DNA of 64,000 nt from Papilionanthe hookeriana x Papilionanthe teres. Lineage: Eukaryota > Streptophyta > Magnoliopsida > Asparagales > Orchidaceae. The translations under genes and the position numbers were made by a program. The first letter of the stretch is position 1; each line of letters starts with the position of its first letter. The stretch covers positions 113,933,943 to 113,997,942 of the forward strand of contig CM040429.1 of NCBI GenBank assembly GCA_022702705.1. The letters run 5' to 3'. The notes below the pieces were generated by a model. That model was not told the DNA's origin. It ran no database searches and saw only the letters and a list, made by a program, of their open reading frames with translations. Below, in pieces: positions 22,001-32,567 of the stretch.

Positions 22001-25000
22001 ACATGACCAAAGTAATTTTTCTAACCTTAGGAAAATTACGAGATCTTTCTATTGACCAGAGGACCACCTGGACCAATTTTGGTAATTTTTTGAATTATTT
22101 TTTATTTATTATAATTATTTTAAATTTTAGAGTGTTAATTAACTTTAGAATAAAATAGAAGTTGAAAAATGGATTTTATATTTTTCAATAATCTCTCTGA
22201 CCTCAAGGAACTCAAAGAAATAAATTTTATAATTTTTTGATTTTTATTTGATTTATTAGAATTAATTAAGTGAGAAAAGTTGAAAATTCATTTTTTTTAA
22301 TATTAGAAATTACATTAAGCCTTTAAAATTTAATATTTTAACCTAGAGACTTGGGAAAAAATATTTGGTTGGTTTCTAAATGATTAGGGAGTAAAATATG
22401 TCATTTTGATGATTTTTAATTTTCTTATGATTTTAAATATTTTTTAATTATTAAAATATTTAAAAATAGGCTAAAAATAAAAATTTTTAGAAATTTTTAA
22501 TTTTATTTTTCCTAGACTCTTTTGATATCAGAGAAGTCCCAAAATCAATTTGGTGAATTTTTTAAAAGTATTTTGGGTTTTATGCATTTTTGAAACTTAA
22601 AAATGATCATGTAACTTAAATGATCCATTTAGTGGGCTAAATTATTTTTAATTGACTTTAAATTTTTATGTGCGGTTTCTCTGATCCTAAATATCAATTG
22701 AGAATTGATTTCAAGTGATTTTGATGTGTGGTTATTCCTAATTAATTAGGGTTCAATTTTAGGGTTTTGGCCAAATTAAGGTTCATTTAATGATTTAAGC
22801 CAAACCATAATTATCCTAGGGTTCTCTGGTCATAAGGTACTTCCCCTAATTTTTCTAGATTTTATTGATCAACATGCTGATTATTGGCATTAAAATACAT
22901 AAACAGGCACATAAATTTGGAAAATAAAAAACTTGCCACAGGGACAGCCTCTGGCCTTGGAAAATTCAGAGAATGTCCCCAAGATCAGAGGCTACAAAAG
23001 CCCTATGGTCTCATGCCATGGTGAAATGTATACATGGATGGAGAATTAAAATACTCAAAACAGTATTAAACTAATTAAAAATAAAATACTCAACAAAATA
23101 GATCAATTCCTTTCACACATTATTCTCCTTTGTTCACTGAGCAAGAGGGTATTTTTTTTATTTTTATGATTTTTCTATGTAAAGATATCAATTTTTGATG
23201 TTTTTGGTATTTAAATAAATAAGAAAAATCAGATTTTCCTACTTATCCACGTCGGCGCCAACTCAACCTACGGCGGGTCGAACTCCACGCATCGCTCCCT
23301 GATTCAGCGCCGCCATCTGACTCGTCAGCCATGCAGCCCGCGGTTCATGTTCCGTTGCTTTGTCCGACGTGATCCTAGCCGTCAATCCAATACACGCGTG
23401 ATCCGATGGATGCTGGTCATCGTCCCGACTGGTGTGAACCGAGAACCGTCCACCTTCTAACCCTAATATCTCACTCGATACTTAACCAAAATAAACGTTC
23501 TTAAGCTCTATGAACTCGTCTTGAAGAGACGAACATATCCATACGGCTAACATGCATTGAAATTGACTTGAATGAAATGAAGAATTGCTGACAGCTCAAG
23601 AGGAAGAAGAGGGCAATACCTTGTCTCTGAGTAGTGAAGGTTCTATCAGAGAGGCTCGGCACGTTCGTTGGAGTCTAAGGAAGCTAGGGATAAAGCCTGG
23701 AGCTGTGGTGAATTGCTTGGGTATGACTTTGCCAAACCTGATTTCAAGCTTTGATGGCTGGAGAGATTGGGTGGCCTGGAGAGGGGGCTTACACTGGGGA
23801 ACTCCTTCTCTGGGTGTTGTGAAGGTGTGGGTGAGTTTAATTTGGTTATAGTGGAGGTTTTGGGAATGTCCTGTTTTCGCCCAGAGATTGAGCTCAAAAA
23901 TTGAACTCAACCAGTGGAGGAGGAAGCAGGAAAGCAGTGGGGTTCTTCTTCTCTAGGCTGAGAGAAGCTCTGGGAGTGATTTTGTGAGGTTTTGTTGAGA
24001 AAAATTTCAACACCTCTCTCATGGCCGAGAGGTGGTGCTTAAATGGCCAGGGCCATTCAGCAGAGTTTGGGTTCAATTGGTGGGTGGATTCCACTGATTA
24101 GGTGCAGGGCTGAAAGGCTCGAATGTTTCATTTGGCTGAGGTGGCCAATTGGTAGATTTTGGGTGAGTTTAGGTGGGTGGTGGCTCTCAGTTTTGACCCC
24201 CTCCGGCGACTAGGTCGACCGGCAAGGACAGGGGAGCTGGCCCCTGAGGTCAGGTGAGTCATGGAGAGGTTTAATGGTGATTGGTCAGGTTTGGGAGGAT
24301 TTTGGGGTGGGGCAAAAGGAGATTTATGCACTTAAGGGAGGAAATCCCTTAAAATGGGGAACTCTTAGTCCATGGCTCACTTAGCATAGGCTAGGTGGAT
24401 CTAGGGTGGCTCCTAGGGTTCAAATGGTGGCTGTGGAAGAGTTGGTTTGGCCACATTTGGTTCAATTTGGTTAAGTTAGGCCATGGGTTCAAATTGGCTC
24501 ACTTGGGTTTAGGTTAGGCTAACTTGAGTTTGGGCTTGATTTAGGTTCAAGTATCTTGAGCAACATAGTAGAGAGGATTGCCATGAAGAATTTCCATGAA
24601 GACATGGAGATGTTTTGAGTTCAATTGAAAGGTTAATTAGGCGAATTTCAGGATTTTGGTTAAATTTGGCCACCATGGGTTAGGTTAGATTTAGGTTTGG
24701 CTAGAACTTGCTTCAAGGCCAATTTAGATAATCTTAGGTAGGTTTAAGGACCCAATGTTAAAACCAGGAATTTTGGCAAAATGAAATTCGATTATGGTTG
24801 GGAAGTGTGGAATAGCCTAGAGTGAGCCATGGACCAAGAAAGTGTTCATTCTTTTGAACATCTCATAGGTTGTTCCTAACCCTCTTAGCCAAGGGCTAGG
24901 GGTTTGGACTTAGCCACATGAGTGTTCCAATGAACCAGGAGTCAAGATTATGTAGAGATGGTTCAGGGTTTAGGATGGGTGTGAGAGTGCAGTGTGTACA

Positions 25001-25282
25001 AGTCAGACCTCACCGAGACTAAGGCCACCTGGGGTAGTCCTTAGGGCTTGAACAACCTTATAGGAGCTCACTATTGGTTCTCCATATGGTGGTCTTAACC
25101 TTCTAATGTGATTTAGAGGTTTGCAACCATCCAAGTGGGGTCCCAATAGGAGTCAAGAAGTAGTTGAATTCCTAAAGGGTGGGTCCCAATTCTAGTCCTC
25201 TAGGATAGTCAAGAAGAAGTCCTATGGCTAGATCCTAAGAACTAAGAGAAAGGAAAAGAACTCACCAAAGATGAGGTCAACA
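19068..25282 (-). mobile_element. 3' LTR of element B (6215 bp)
   Basis: It starts TGTCGGTATA and ends GAGGTCAACA in plus-strand reading, and matches 35788-42766 from end to end. By eye about 95% of the first 120 bases agree. It lacks about 0.77 kb present in the 5' LTR (41443-42209), removed between two CAATT repeats. It contains a CpG-rich block at about 23245-23460 and C-depleted, G/T-rich DNA at about 24350-24760. No sense-strand gene is recognised. Open frames between 23585 and 24331 are not conserved with the other copy in an informative way. Confidence 0.92.
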
Positions 25283-25297
25283 AATGGACCCCCAATA
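25283..25297 (-). other. Polypurine tract of B
   Basis: In element sense it reads TATTGGGGGTCCATT, directly followed by the LTR start TGTTGACC. It marks the 3' LTR and the minus orientation. Confidence 0.8.
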
Positions 25298-25650
25298 GGT
25301 GTGTTGTGCTAACCAAGCACACCACGTGTATTGGCGTTGACCGACAAGATCAACAAAACCAACACAGCTGTCTAAGTGACACACTTAGAACAAAGCATAG
25401 AAAATTTTCGCTGGGGAGTATCGGGTAAATCTCCAAGACTGAAGATTCAGAACTCTCGCTGGGGAAAGGAGGTGAATTTCAAATCACAAGATCTAGAGAG
25501 ATCAGATTTTAGATTCTATTCAAACTTTAAGTTTTTGTTTTGAATGAATTGATTCGAGTTTAGATTTTGGTTGAAGATTGATTTAAGATTGGTTTTAAGG
25601 GTTTAAGATGAGAATTGGAACCCAGGTTCCAATCTCGGGACCGCGAAGAA
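25298..25650 (-). other. 3' UTR of B between minisatellite and polypurine tract
   Basis: No reading frame or motif that I can support. Two short near-repeats (TTTTCGCTGGGGA at 25405 and CTCTCGCTGGGGA at 25452) are visible. It is ordinary non-coding sequence. Confidence 0.4.
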
Positions 25651-26518
25651 GACTGGAAGTTAGGTACCAGTCTCAAAAGAGAGTCGGAAGTTAGGTACCG
25701 ACCTCGAAAGGCAGAGAACTGGAAGTTAGGTACCAGCCCCGAATGGGTAAGAACTGGAAGTTAGGTACCGACCTCGAAAGAGAGGGAACTGGAAGTTAGG
25801 TACCAGCCCCGAAAGGGTGAGAACTAGAAGTTAGGTACCAGTCTCGAAAGAGAGTCAGAAGTTAGGTACCGGCCTAGAAAGGGAGGGAACTGGAAGTTAG
25901 GTACCAGCCTCGAAAGGCTGAGAACTGGAAGTTAGGTACTAGTCTCGAAAGAGAGTCGGAAGTTAGGTACCGACCTCGAAAGGGAGCGAACTGGAAGTTA
26001 GGTACCAGTCTCGAAGGAGAGTCGGAAGTTAGGTACCGACCTCGAAAGGGAGGGAACTGGAAGTTAGGTACCAGTCCCAAAAGGGTGAGAACTGGAAGTT
26101 AGGTACCAGTCTCAAAAGAGAGTCGGAAGTTAGGTACTGACCTCTAAAGGGAGGGAACTGGAAGTTAGGTACCAGCCCCAAAAGGGTGAGAACTGGAAGT
26201 TAGGTACCAGTCTCAAAAGAGAGTCAGAAGTTAGGCACCGTCCTCGAAAAGGGAGGGAACTGAAAGTTAGGTACCAGCCCCAAAAGGGTGAGAACTGAAA
26301 GTTAGGTACCAGTCTCGAAAGAAAGTCGGAAGTTAGGTACCGACCTCGAAAGGGAGGGAATTGGAAGTTAGGTACCAGTCCCAAAAGGGTGAGAACTGGA
26401 AGTTAGGTACCAGTTTCAAAAGAGAGTCGGAAGTTAGGTACTAATCTCGAAAGGGAGGGAACTGGAAGTTAGGTACCAGCCCCGAAAGGGTGAGAACTAG
26501 AAGTTAGGTACCAGTCTC
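25651..26518 (-). repeat. 31-35-bp minisatellite in 3' UTR of B
   Basis: About 25 tandem copies of a unit containing GGAAGTTAGGTACC, spaced alternately 31 and 35 bases (for example at 25655, 25686, 25721, 25756, 25791). Two unit types, ending CAGTCTC and CGACCTC, alternate to give 66-70-bp higher-order units. On the minus strand long parts stay open (26384-26130, 26080-25874) and would encode a repeated RLVPNFQFSPFRGRYLTSDS-like peptide. That openness probably follows from the 66-bp spacing rather than from selection. Tandem repeats at this position are known for Ogre/Tat elements and can seed satellite DNA. Confidence 0.92.
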
Positions 26519-26596
26519 AGATTGTTGACGATTGATTCACGAAAATTTCAATGATTAGAAGCGCAGTAGAGGATTGGAATGGGACATGAAAGTGTT

Positions 26597-26833
26597 TCAC
26601 ATCCCAAAGGATTTCATCAAATGTTGAAAGTTTGGTGAAGGAAGTGAATCCACGTCATCAAAACCAAATCGAGAATCTCGTGGTTCTATGTCAGTAGACT
26701 CAGCGAACTTCTCAAAAGAGAGGAGAAATCGCAGAGAGTCGAAAAGATTTCTAGAACAGTCGGAGGCTGGGGATATTAGATTCGGAGTTTCGCTTTTATT
26801 GTTACTTTTCTTTTGGTGATTTTTATCGTTCAT
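26597..26833 (-). CDS. Small ORF after integrase of B, unknown
   Basis: An ATG-initiated frame of 78 codons begins about 80 bases beyond the integrase stop. The peptide is serine-rich, with a basic start (MNDKNHQKKSNNKSE) and an acidic middle. I recognise no domain. It sits in the slot that D uses for its AlkB-like ORF. It might be a remnant of a 3' accessory ORF or untranslated sequence. Confidence 0.35.
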   Translation of the reverse strand: MNDKNHQKKSNNKSETPNLISPASDCSRNLFDSLRFLLSFEKFAESTDIEPRDSRFGFDDVDSLPSPNFQHLMKSFGM

Positions 26834-26914
26834 TTTTATGTCATGGGTTCGGACCCAGTTTTAAGTGGTTACTTCACCCGTGCTTCTAGGAATGATATTT
26901 CATTCTCCGAAACA

Positions 26915-27952
26915 TCAGGTTGCGTCATACTTCTTCAAATATCGTCCATTACTTGGAAGCATAGATCGTTCTCCCTGGTAATTCACAAGCTGGTAAGAAC
27001 CTCCTGAGTAGACTGTCTCGACCATGAACGGCGCCTCCCAAGTCGGCTCAAATTTACCTCCTATCTTGCGGTGTGCAAGAATAGGCCTTCTTAGAACTAT
27101 GACCAAGTCACCGACTTTGAATGTCCTTGGGCGGACCAGTTTGTCGTGGGCCTAGATCATCTTGGCTTGATACAGTTCCAAATTTTGTTGCGCTGAAAGT
27201 CATTTCCCTTCTAAGCTTTCCAATTCTTCTAGTTGTAATTTGGCATTCTCTTATGTAGTAATTTTCTCTACAACTGTAATTCTGAGTGATGGGAGCTGAA
27301 CTTCCAAGGGTAGCACTGCTTCAGACCCGTACACTAGAGCGTAGGGCGTTGACTGAGTAGGAGTCCTGAAAGTCGTCCTGTAAGCCCATAAGGCTTCTAA
27401 CAACTTCTCGTTCCAATTTCTTTTGTTGTCGTCCAAAGTTTTCTTTAGAATTTGAACGAGAGTTTTATTAAAAGCCTCGGCGAAGCCGTTTTCTCTTGGG
27501 TAGTAAATCATTGAATAGTGCCAGTCGATCCCGTGCCTTTTGACAAAACTGTTGATCTTTGTACTTCTGAATGCTGACTTGTTATCTGAAATAATTTTGC
27601 GCGACACCCCAAAACGGTAAACGACTTGATCCTTGAAAAACTGTAACACGTGATGTGCCTTTACTTCTCTGAGCGGTACTGCTTCTACCCACTTGCAAAA
27701 GTAATCTGTAGCTGCAAGAATGAAGCGATGTCCTCTTGAAAAAGGCAGTTCTATCGGACCCACAATGTCCGTGCCCCAACACTCATATGGCCACGACGCG
27801 ATTGTCGGATGTAGGACATTTGGAGGTTGATGTAGAACCACTCCATGCACTTGGCACTGGTGACAACTCATGGCAATCTTCATGCAATCGGTTGTCATTG
27901 AGGGCCAGTAGTAACCTAGTCTTTTAATCTTCATTTTCATCTTCGGACCCAA
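26915..27952 (-). CDS. Integrase of B (zinc-binding end, catalytic core, C-terminal domain)
   Basis: The frame 27952-27251 carries GYYWPSM, the CHQCQ half of the zinc motif, and a core with all three catalytic positions: D in WGTDIVGP, D in IISDNKSAF, and E in FAEAFNKTL. It then runs through EKLLEALWAYRTTFRTPT to EVQLPSLR. A short gap with a frame change leads to the C-terminal domain (27106-26915: VLRRPILAHRK, GKFEPTW, GSYQLV, NGRYLKKYDAT, stop). The enzyme would insert the element's DNA. The core looks intact apart from SDNK where SDNG is usual. The polyprotein frame is broken between core and C-terminus. Confidence 0.88.
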
Positions 27953-28099
27953 CTGATGAGCGCCACAGAGTTCTGATTGTACTTAATTGACAATTTCACG
28001 AGCTTCGGACCCGCTCAGGCACCTTAGTCACATCTGGTTGAAAGACCTTCTATATAACGCATTATTTATCAATGCGTAAGACAGAGTTCTTTTCTTGAT

Positions 28100-28794
28100 C
28101 TAATGGGCTAATGACTTATCGTCTGGTAGATTTCCTGTTTGCAGATAATCTACTAATGGCTGCCGCCAATCTTCTGCATTTTCCGTTATTGCTGCAACTG
28201 ATTCTTCTACTTTTTCTGATTTGTGTATTGCATCCATGTCAAACTGTGATAGAACCTGTCGTCCCTGAACTGACATTTCAACTGACTCATCTTGTAAGCA
28301 GGCAAATTCTTTTGCAAGGCGGGCTAGTACGTCTGCAAGAGCGTTTTCATTTCTGGGAATCTTATAGATAGTTACATTCGAAATTTTCTTTAGCAGTTTC
28401 ATTGCATACTGAAAGTAATGCTCGAGTCTCGGTTTCAGAATCTTATACAGTCCTGCGATCTGTTGAATGATTAACTACGATTCTCCTTAAATAATGATGT
28501 CTATTATACCATCTGAATAGTCAATTCCAGTCCGGCTATGAGAGCTTCGTATTCTGCTTCGTTGTTCGTACACGGCTCTGTTAAATGGTAGGAGTACCTT
28601 AACATTCCCCATTCCGGTGTTATAAAGATTAGTCTTATTCCTGCCTTACCGGGCACTATCGTTTGCGATTCTTTTTCTTTCTGCGCTGAAGATGCTCCGT
28701 CGAAGTATAGTTCCCAACGCTGATCATCAGGGTCTTCTAAGCTCATTATCTGCTCATCTGGCAAGTCGTCGTTGAGAGGCGATTCTGCCAGCAA
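28100..28794 (-). CDS. Additional archaeal-type RNase H of B
   Basis: This second RNase H is found only in Tat-lineage elements. The frame 28794-28504 holds DEQIMSLEDPDDQRWELYFDGASS, with the first catalytic aspartate in YFDGAS, then SLTEPCTNNEAEYEALIAGLE-type text carrying the glutamate. The C-terminal part (28402-28100) holds IPRNENALADVLARLAKEFA, with the terminal Asp/His region. A frame change and some decay lie between them at about 28500-28400. It would degrade RNA in RNA:DNA hybrids alongside the RT-linked RNase H. Confidence 0.82.
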
Positions 28795-29164
28795 AGGGTG
28801 TGCTGCGAGGAAGTCTGCTAGGACTTGTCCTTTTACGGCATGAAGAGGAACAAAAGTTATATCGAAGCGTCGGACGAGTCATCAAATATTGCAACGGATT
28901 AAACATTGAGATAAGGTTGACCTTATGAGAGAGCATGCAATGCCTGAGCTTTTGAGCGGCAAAGATCTGGGCCAAACACTGCTTCTCAATGGGAGGATAC
29001 TTTACTTCCGTCGGAATTAGAAGACAACTTAAGTAGTAGAGAGCATTTTCTTTCCCCTCGTCATTGACCTGGGCTAGCAGGGCTCCAAGGGAGTCGTCTA
29101 AAGCTGCGGTATAAAGTATCAACGGTCTACCCGAGATTGGGGCTGCTAAAACAAGAGGTGTCAT
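28754..29164 (-). pseudogene. RT-linked RNase H of B, frameshifted
   Basis: The frame begins TPLVLAAPISGRPLILYTAA, continues with ALLAQ and YYLSCLL (the usual YYLSR changed), VKYPPIEKQCLA and QYLMTRP, then runs out of frame with text that overlaps the start of the archaeal-type RNase H. Compared with related elements a short stretch is missing after MTRP, which explains the frame change. The first catalytic aspartate (normally in Y-x-A-x-S-D or similar) is not obvious. Confidence 0.75.
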
Positions 29165-29501
29165 TAAATATTTCTTAATGTCCTCGAAGGCCCGCTGGCA
29201 TTTCCCTTCCCAACCGAATTTTGCGTCCTTTTAATTAATGCTGAGAAGGGCTGACACCTACCTGAAAAATTCGAGATAAAGCGTTGAAGATAAACCAACA
29301 TCCGTTGAAAGGATCATCGTTGTTTCAAGGTTTTGGGAGGTGGCATTTCTAAGATAGCTTTAATCTTCTCTGGATCGATTTCAATTTCACAATGTCGGAC
29401 AACAAATCCTAAGAATTTCCCAGAGGTGACGCCCAAAGGCTCATTTCAGGGGATTCATTTTAAGGTTAAATTGTCTTAATCGCTCGAAAATAATTCTCAA
29501 A

Positions 29502-30116
29502 TCATACAAATGATCTTCCTTCAGTTTTTTTTTTTTTGATGACCACATCATCCACGTAACACTCAACTTTGTTGTGAATGAGATCATAAAAAATACTCGT
29601 CATTGCTCTTTGGTAGGTTGCTCCTGCGTTCTTCAATCCAAACGACATCACTGTGTAGCAGTACACTCCAATTGGTGTTCTGAAGACTATGAGCTTTTCA
29701 TCTTTCGGTGCCATCTTTATCTGATTGTATCCTGATGATCCGTCCATGAATGAGAAGATTTCGTACGTCGAAGCGATGTCGATCATCAGTTTTGGAATTG
29801 GTAGCGGAAACACATCTTTTGGGCATGCCTTGTTCAAGTCTCTGAAATATACACAGATTCTGATCTGACCATTCTTCTTTCTGACTGGTACCAAATTAGC
29901 TGAACAAGTTGGATATTGTTCTTCACGGACAATTTTAGCGTTTATTAGCTTCTTAAATTCAGCTATAACTTGTTGTTCAATCTCTAGATGCATTCTTCTG
30001 GGAGCTTGCCTGATTGGAACGGCAGTGTGATCCACTCCTAGCTTGTGAACTGCAACCTCTGGAGCTAATCCTGGCATTTCCTCATAACTCCAAGTAAAAC
30101 AGTCTTTGAATTCCAT
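29502..30116 (-). CDS. Reverse transcriptase of B, fingers and palm
   Basis: The 204-codon frame begins EFKDCFTWSYEEMPGL, a standard Tat entry to RT. It continues with PVRKKNGQIRICVYFRDLNK, the SFMDGSSGYNQIKMAP block carrying one catalytic aspartate, FGLKNAGATYQRAM, and the YVDDVVIK box with both catalytic aspartates. Just after YVDD a run of 13 A (29525-29537) shifts the frame. The thumb (a frame holding EDHLYDLRIIFERLRQFNLK) continues at about 29520-29400 with later stops. The enzyme would copy element RNA to DNA. Confidence 0.9.
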   Translation of the reverse strand: MEFKDCFTWSYEEMPGLAPEVAVHKLGVDHTAVPIRQAPRRMHLEIEQQVIAEFKKLINAKIVREEQYPTCSANLVPVRKKNGQIRICVYFRDLNKACPKDVFPLPIPKLMIDIASTYEIFSFMDGSSGYNQIKMAPKDEKLIVFRTPIGVYCYTVMSFGLKNAGATYQRAMTSIFYDLIHNKVECYVDDVVIKKKKTEGRSFV

Positions 30117-30137
30117 TAATAGCTTAATTATTTCTTC

Positions 30138-31115
30138 TTAGTCTTCTTTATTGAGTAAGTAGCTAACAAAGGTGGGCCTAGACTCTTCATTAGTACCAAA
30201 GTTAACTTCTATTAACTCGTCTATTGTAGATTTAATTTCTTCTTCAAATTCTGGCGAAGCATCTCCAACTGGTAGATCTTCGAGACCATCTGAAGCTTCC
30301 AAGCAATCATCATTAGGCTCGCAGGTGAGAACTAAGCAAAATCCTGTATCATCAACTGATTCTACAGTGTCGAATCCAAGGCCATGCTTTGAATTGGGAG
30401 GCCGACTGGCATTATTCCATAAATTTTCAAAGTTTTGTGATTGTCCTTTTGACCATTGCCGAGGTAAGACATCACGTTGAATTAAATTTTGAACACAGGG
30501 AGAATACCACTCAAAAGGCAATTCCATTAATTCAGAAAAAGTAACATCTTCAAATTGTACATCATTTTCAATTTTGGAAGAAGAAGCACCACGATATAAC
30601 TTGATCGGCTTAGTAACACCACCATGCACTTCTTTGACCACCATACCCTCGACCTTATTAGGGTGGATCGTGGTCAGGGTCATAGTATGTACACAACCGT
30701 TTATCTTTTTGTACATTTCTTTGTATTCTTCATTCTTTTCATCTTCGAGAGAGATCTTAAACTGAGGTTTCTTCTGGTTTACTGTTGCTGCTTCTCTCTT
30801 GATTTCTTCTTCTTCTTCTGAGCTGTTCTCCCAATCAACATTGATGACTGGCTTCTTCTATTCAACTGTTCCACCACTTCTTCCACGATCTCGTCCCCGG
30901 CCTCGACCTTGGGTGCAAGTTCTGGGGAAAGCTTCACCATCTCGTCGTAAGGGAGTGGTGAGTAACTGTTGAACAAGAATTTCAGGTTCTTTGTCGTCTT
31001 GTATTTCTCTTTCTTGATTTGGTACAGTGTTTTTGGAGAAGATTGTTTTCTTCGGAGGTGCGCAGTAGGCTTCATCCTTATGGATTTCAATTTTGTGGAC
31101 GGAGAATGGTTGCAA
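30138..31115 (-). CDS. Protease-RT connecting region of B
   Basis: Two frames cover the pol segment between protease and RT. The first (31115-30858) begins FSVHKIEIHKDEAYCAP-like text and includes an arginine/glycine-rich RGRGRDRGRS patch. The second (30716-30138) holds MTLTTIHPNKVEGM and an acidic stretch ending in RPTFVSYLLNKED just before RT. Such spacers are poorly conserved in Tat elements, and I assign no activity. Ogre elements are known to carry an intron in this part of pol; I see no splice sites I could defend. Confidence 0.6.
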
Positions 31116-31130
31116 ATCACCTTTGATACA

Positions 31131-31766
31131 CTACTCTTGTCCTCCTTCATAATATTTTATACACTGGTGCAGAGACGACGGTACCATCCAGTTTTCATGG
31201 ATCCACGGCTGACCCAGTAGAGCTTTGAATGATGTCTCAGAATCAATTATGTGGAATTTTGCGGTTGTCTTTGCTAACTCACAAATCTTCATTAACAGTG
31301 TAATCGATCCAAGAGCTCTTTCTCCTTTCTGGTTGAAGCTTCTTAACATCATCTTATCTGCTTCGAGATCACGGGCATCAATCTCTAAGTATGCTAACAT
31401 CTGAAGATTCATTATGTTAATTGATGCCCCCGGATCAACTAACACCCTGGAGAGCGTGAATTTTCCAATACTAACTGAAATGTACAACGGTCGATTGTGA
31501 TCTGCTATTCCAAGTAGTAGATAATTGTCCGTGAAGGTAACACTGTGCTGTTCTCTTAACGAGCAAACCTCGTCAAAGGAATTACCTGCCATTTGAGCTA
31601 AGCAAATTTCTGGATCAAGTAAAGCCTTGATTAGAGTTTCCCTCATCTCCTTTGACAGGATCAAAGCATCGTAGATGCTCAGTTTGGCTGGTAGCTTCTT
31701 AAGATGGGCTAGCACGTTATATTCCACTTTATTACCAGGCTCTTGAGTCTCTTTCCGAATGGACAA
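31131..31766 (-). CDS. Retropepsin-type protease of B
   Basis: The 211-codon frame starts with a linker (EYNVLAHLKKLPAKLSIYDAL, typical of Tat elements before protease). It then carries the active-site motif LVDPGASINIMNL near 31450-31410, a mid-domain FNQKGERALGSITL block and the closing LLGQPWIHE. The catalytic aspartate is present (VDPGAS). The enzyme would release Gag and Pol proteins. The frame closes at 31131 with EGGQE; the following spacer is in another frame. Confidence 0.85.
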   Translation of the reverse strand: MSIRKETQEPGNKVEYNVLAHLKKLPAKLSIYDALILSKEMRETLIKALLDPEICLAQMAGNSFDEVCSLREQHSVTFTDNYLLLGIADHNRPLYISVSIGKFTLSRVLVDPGASINIMNLQMLAYLEIDARDLEADKMMLRSFNQKGERALGSITLLMKICELAKTTAKFHIIDSETSFKALLGQPWIHENWMVPSSLHQCIKYYEGGQE

Positions 31767-31769
31767 TTC

Positions 31770-32540
31770 TTCCGCTAGGGTTGGCTCTTCCTAAGCAACC
31801 ACCTGCTTTCCTTTATCCTTTGGACCCATTCTCGGGGGTAGAACTTTTCCGCTCCTTAGATTGACCTTTGTTATCTCTTCTGCATCTGGTGCTGAATCTT
31901 TTGGTGTCTCCTCTTGAATCGGAACGATTGGGTCTTCTGAAGTTGCTTCGGTATCTGATAATTCCAATTCTATCGTGATCGGAGCTCCTCGGAATTCACA
32001 AATGGACTCGTCACTTGCTGAACTTTCCTAGTCACTCTAACGAATGTCCTCTCCTTCGTTAGGGTCGTCGAGTTTTTGTATGATTTGAGAATCGTTATTC
32101 GTATCGAAATCGAGATCCGGATTAGGTTGGTTGTCGTTAGTTACGTTATCGTTAGAAACAGTCAAAACGTAGCCAACACCAAAACTCTTATCATTATAAG
32201 ATCTCTCCGAGGCGAGCAAATAATCATACAAAGTCGGAGGTTCGAGGGATTTCTCCCCAGAATCAAAAATAACCATCCTAGGAAAAGTAGCCCCTACTCT
32301 ACCCATTGAAACCTCGGTCTTCTTTTCTTCCACGATCTTCTCCTCCGTCTAGGGCGGTTCTTTGATCACAAGCGATAGTGCCAGCTCGACAGGTGTTGAA
32401 CTCTGAGCTGAAGCACGCACCGAAGCGGTCTAGATGCGATCCAAAATTTTCTTCGAAGACTTCGTCCAGACAGTACTCCATCCATCGTCAGTCGCGTAAG
32501 GGTCGATTGGAACAACAAGATTCATCGAGATAACATTGAC
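31770..32540 (-). pseudogene. Gag-protease linker of B
   Basis: Low-similarity polyprotein text in one recurring frame with a few stops, including 32333-32037 (GRVGATFPRMVIFDSGEKSL...NPDLDFDTN, acidic) and a downstream EITKVNLRSGKVLPP-like block near 31870-31830. Acidic and proline-rich segments predominate. It is the region between Gag and protease; no domain is recognised. Confidence 0.6.
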
Positions 32541-32567
32541 GGAACCTCCTTTTTGGGGCTCCTTCAT

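Noticed and set aside
23585..24331. Several overlapping ORFs on both strands in the 3' LTR of B
   Set aside because: They lie in a GC-richer part of the LTR where open frames arise by chance, overlap each other, and have no domain content.
25651..26518. CRISPR-like array (regular short repeats)
   Set aside because: Units are contiguous with no unique spacers, vary in sequence and lie in a retrotransposon 3' UTR of a plant-type genome; it is a minisatellite.
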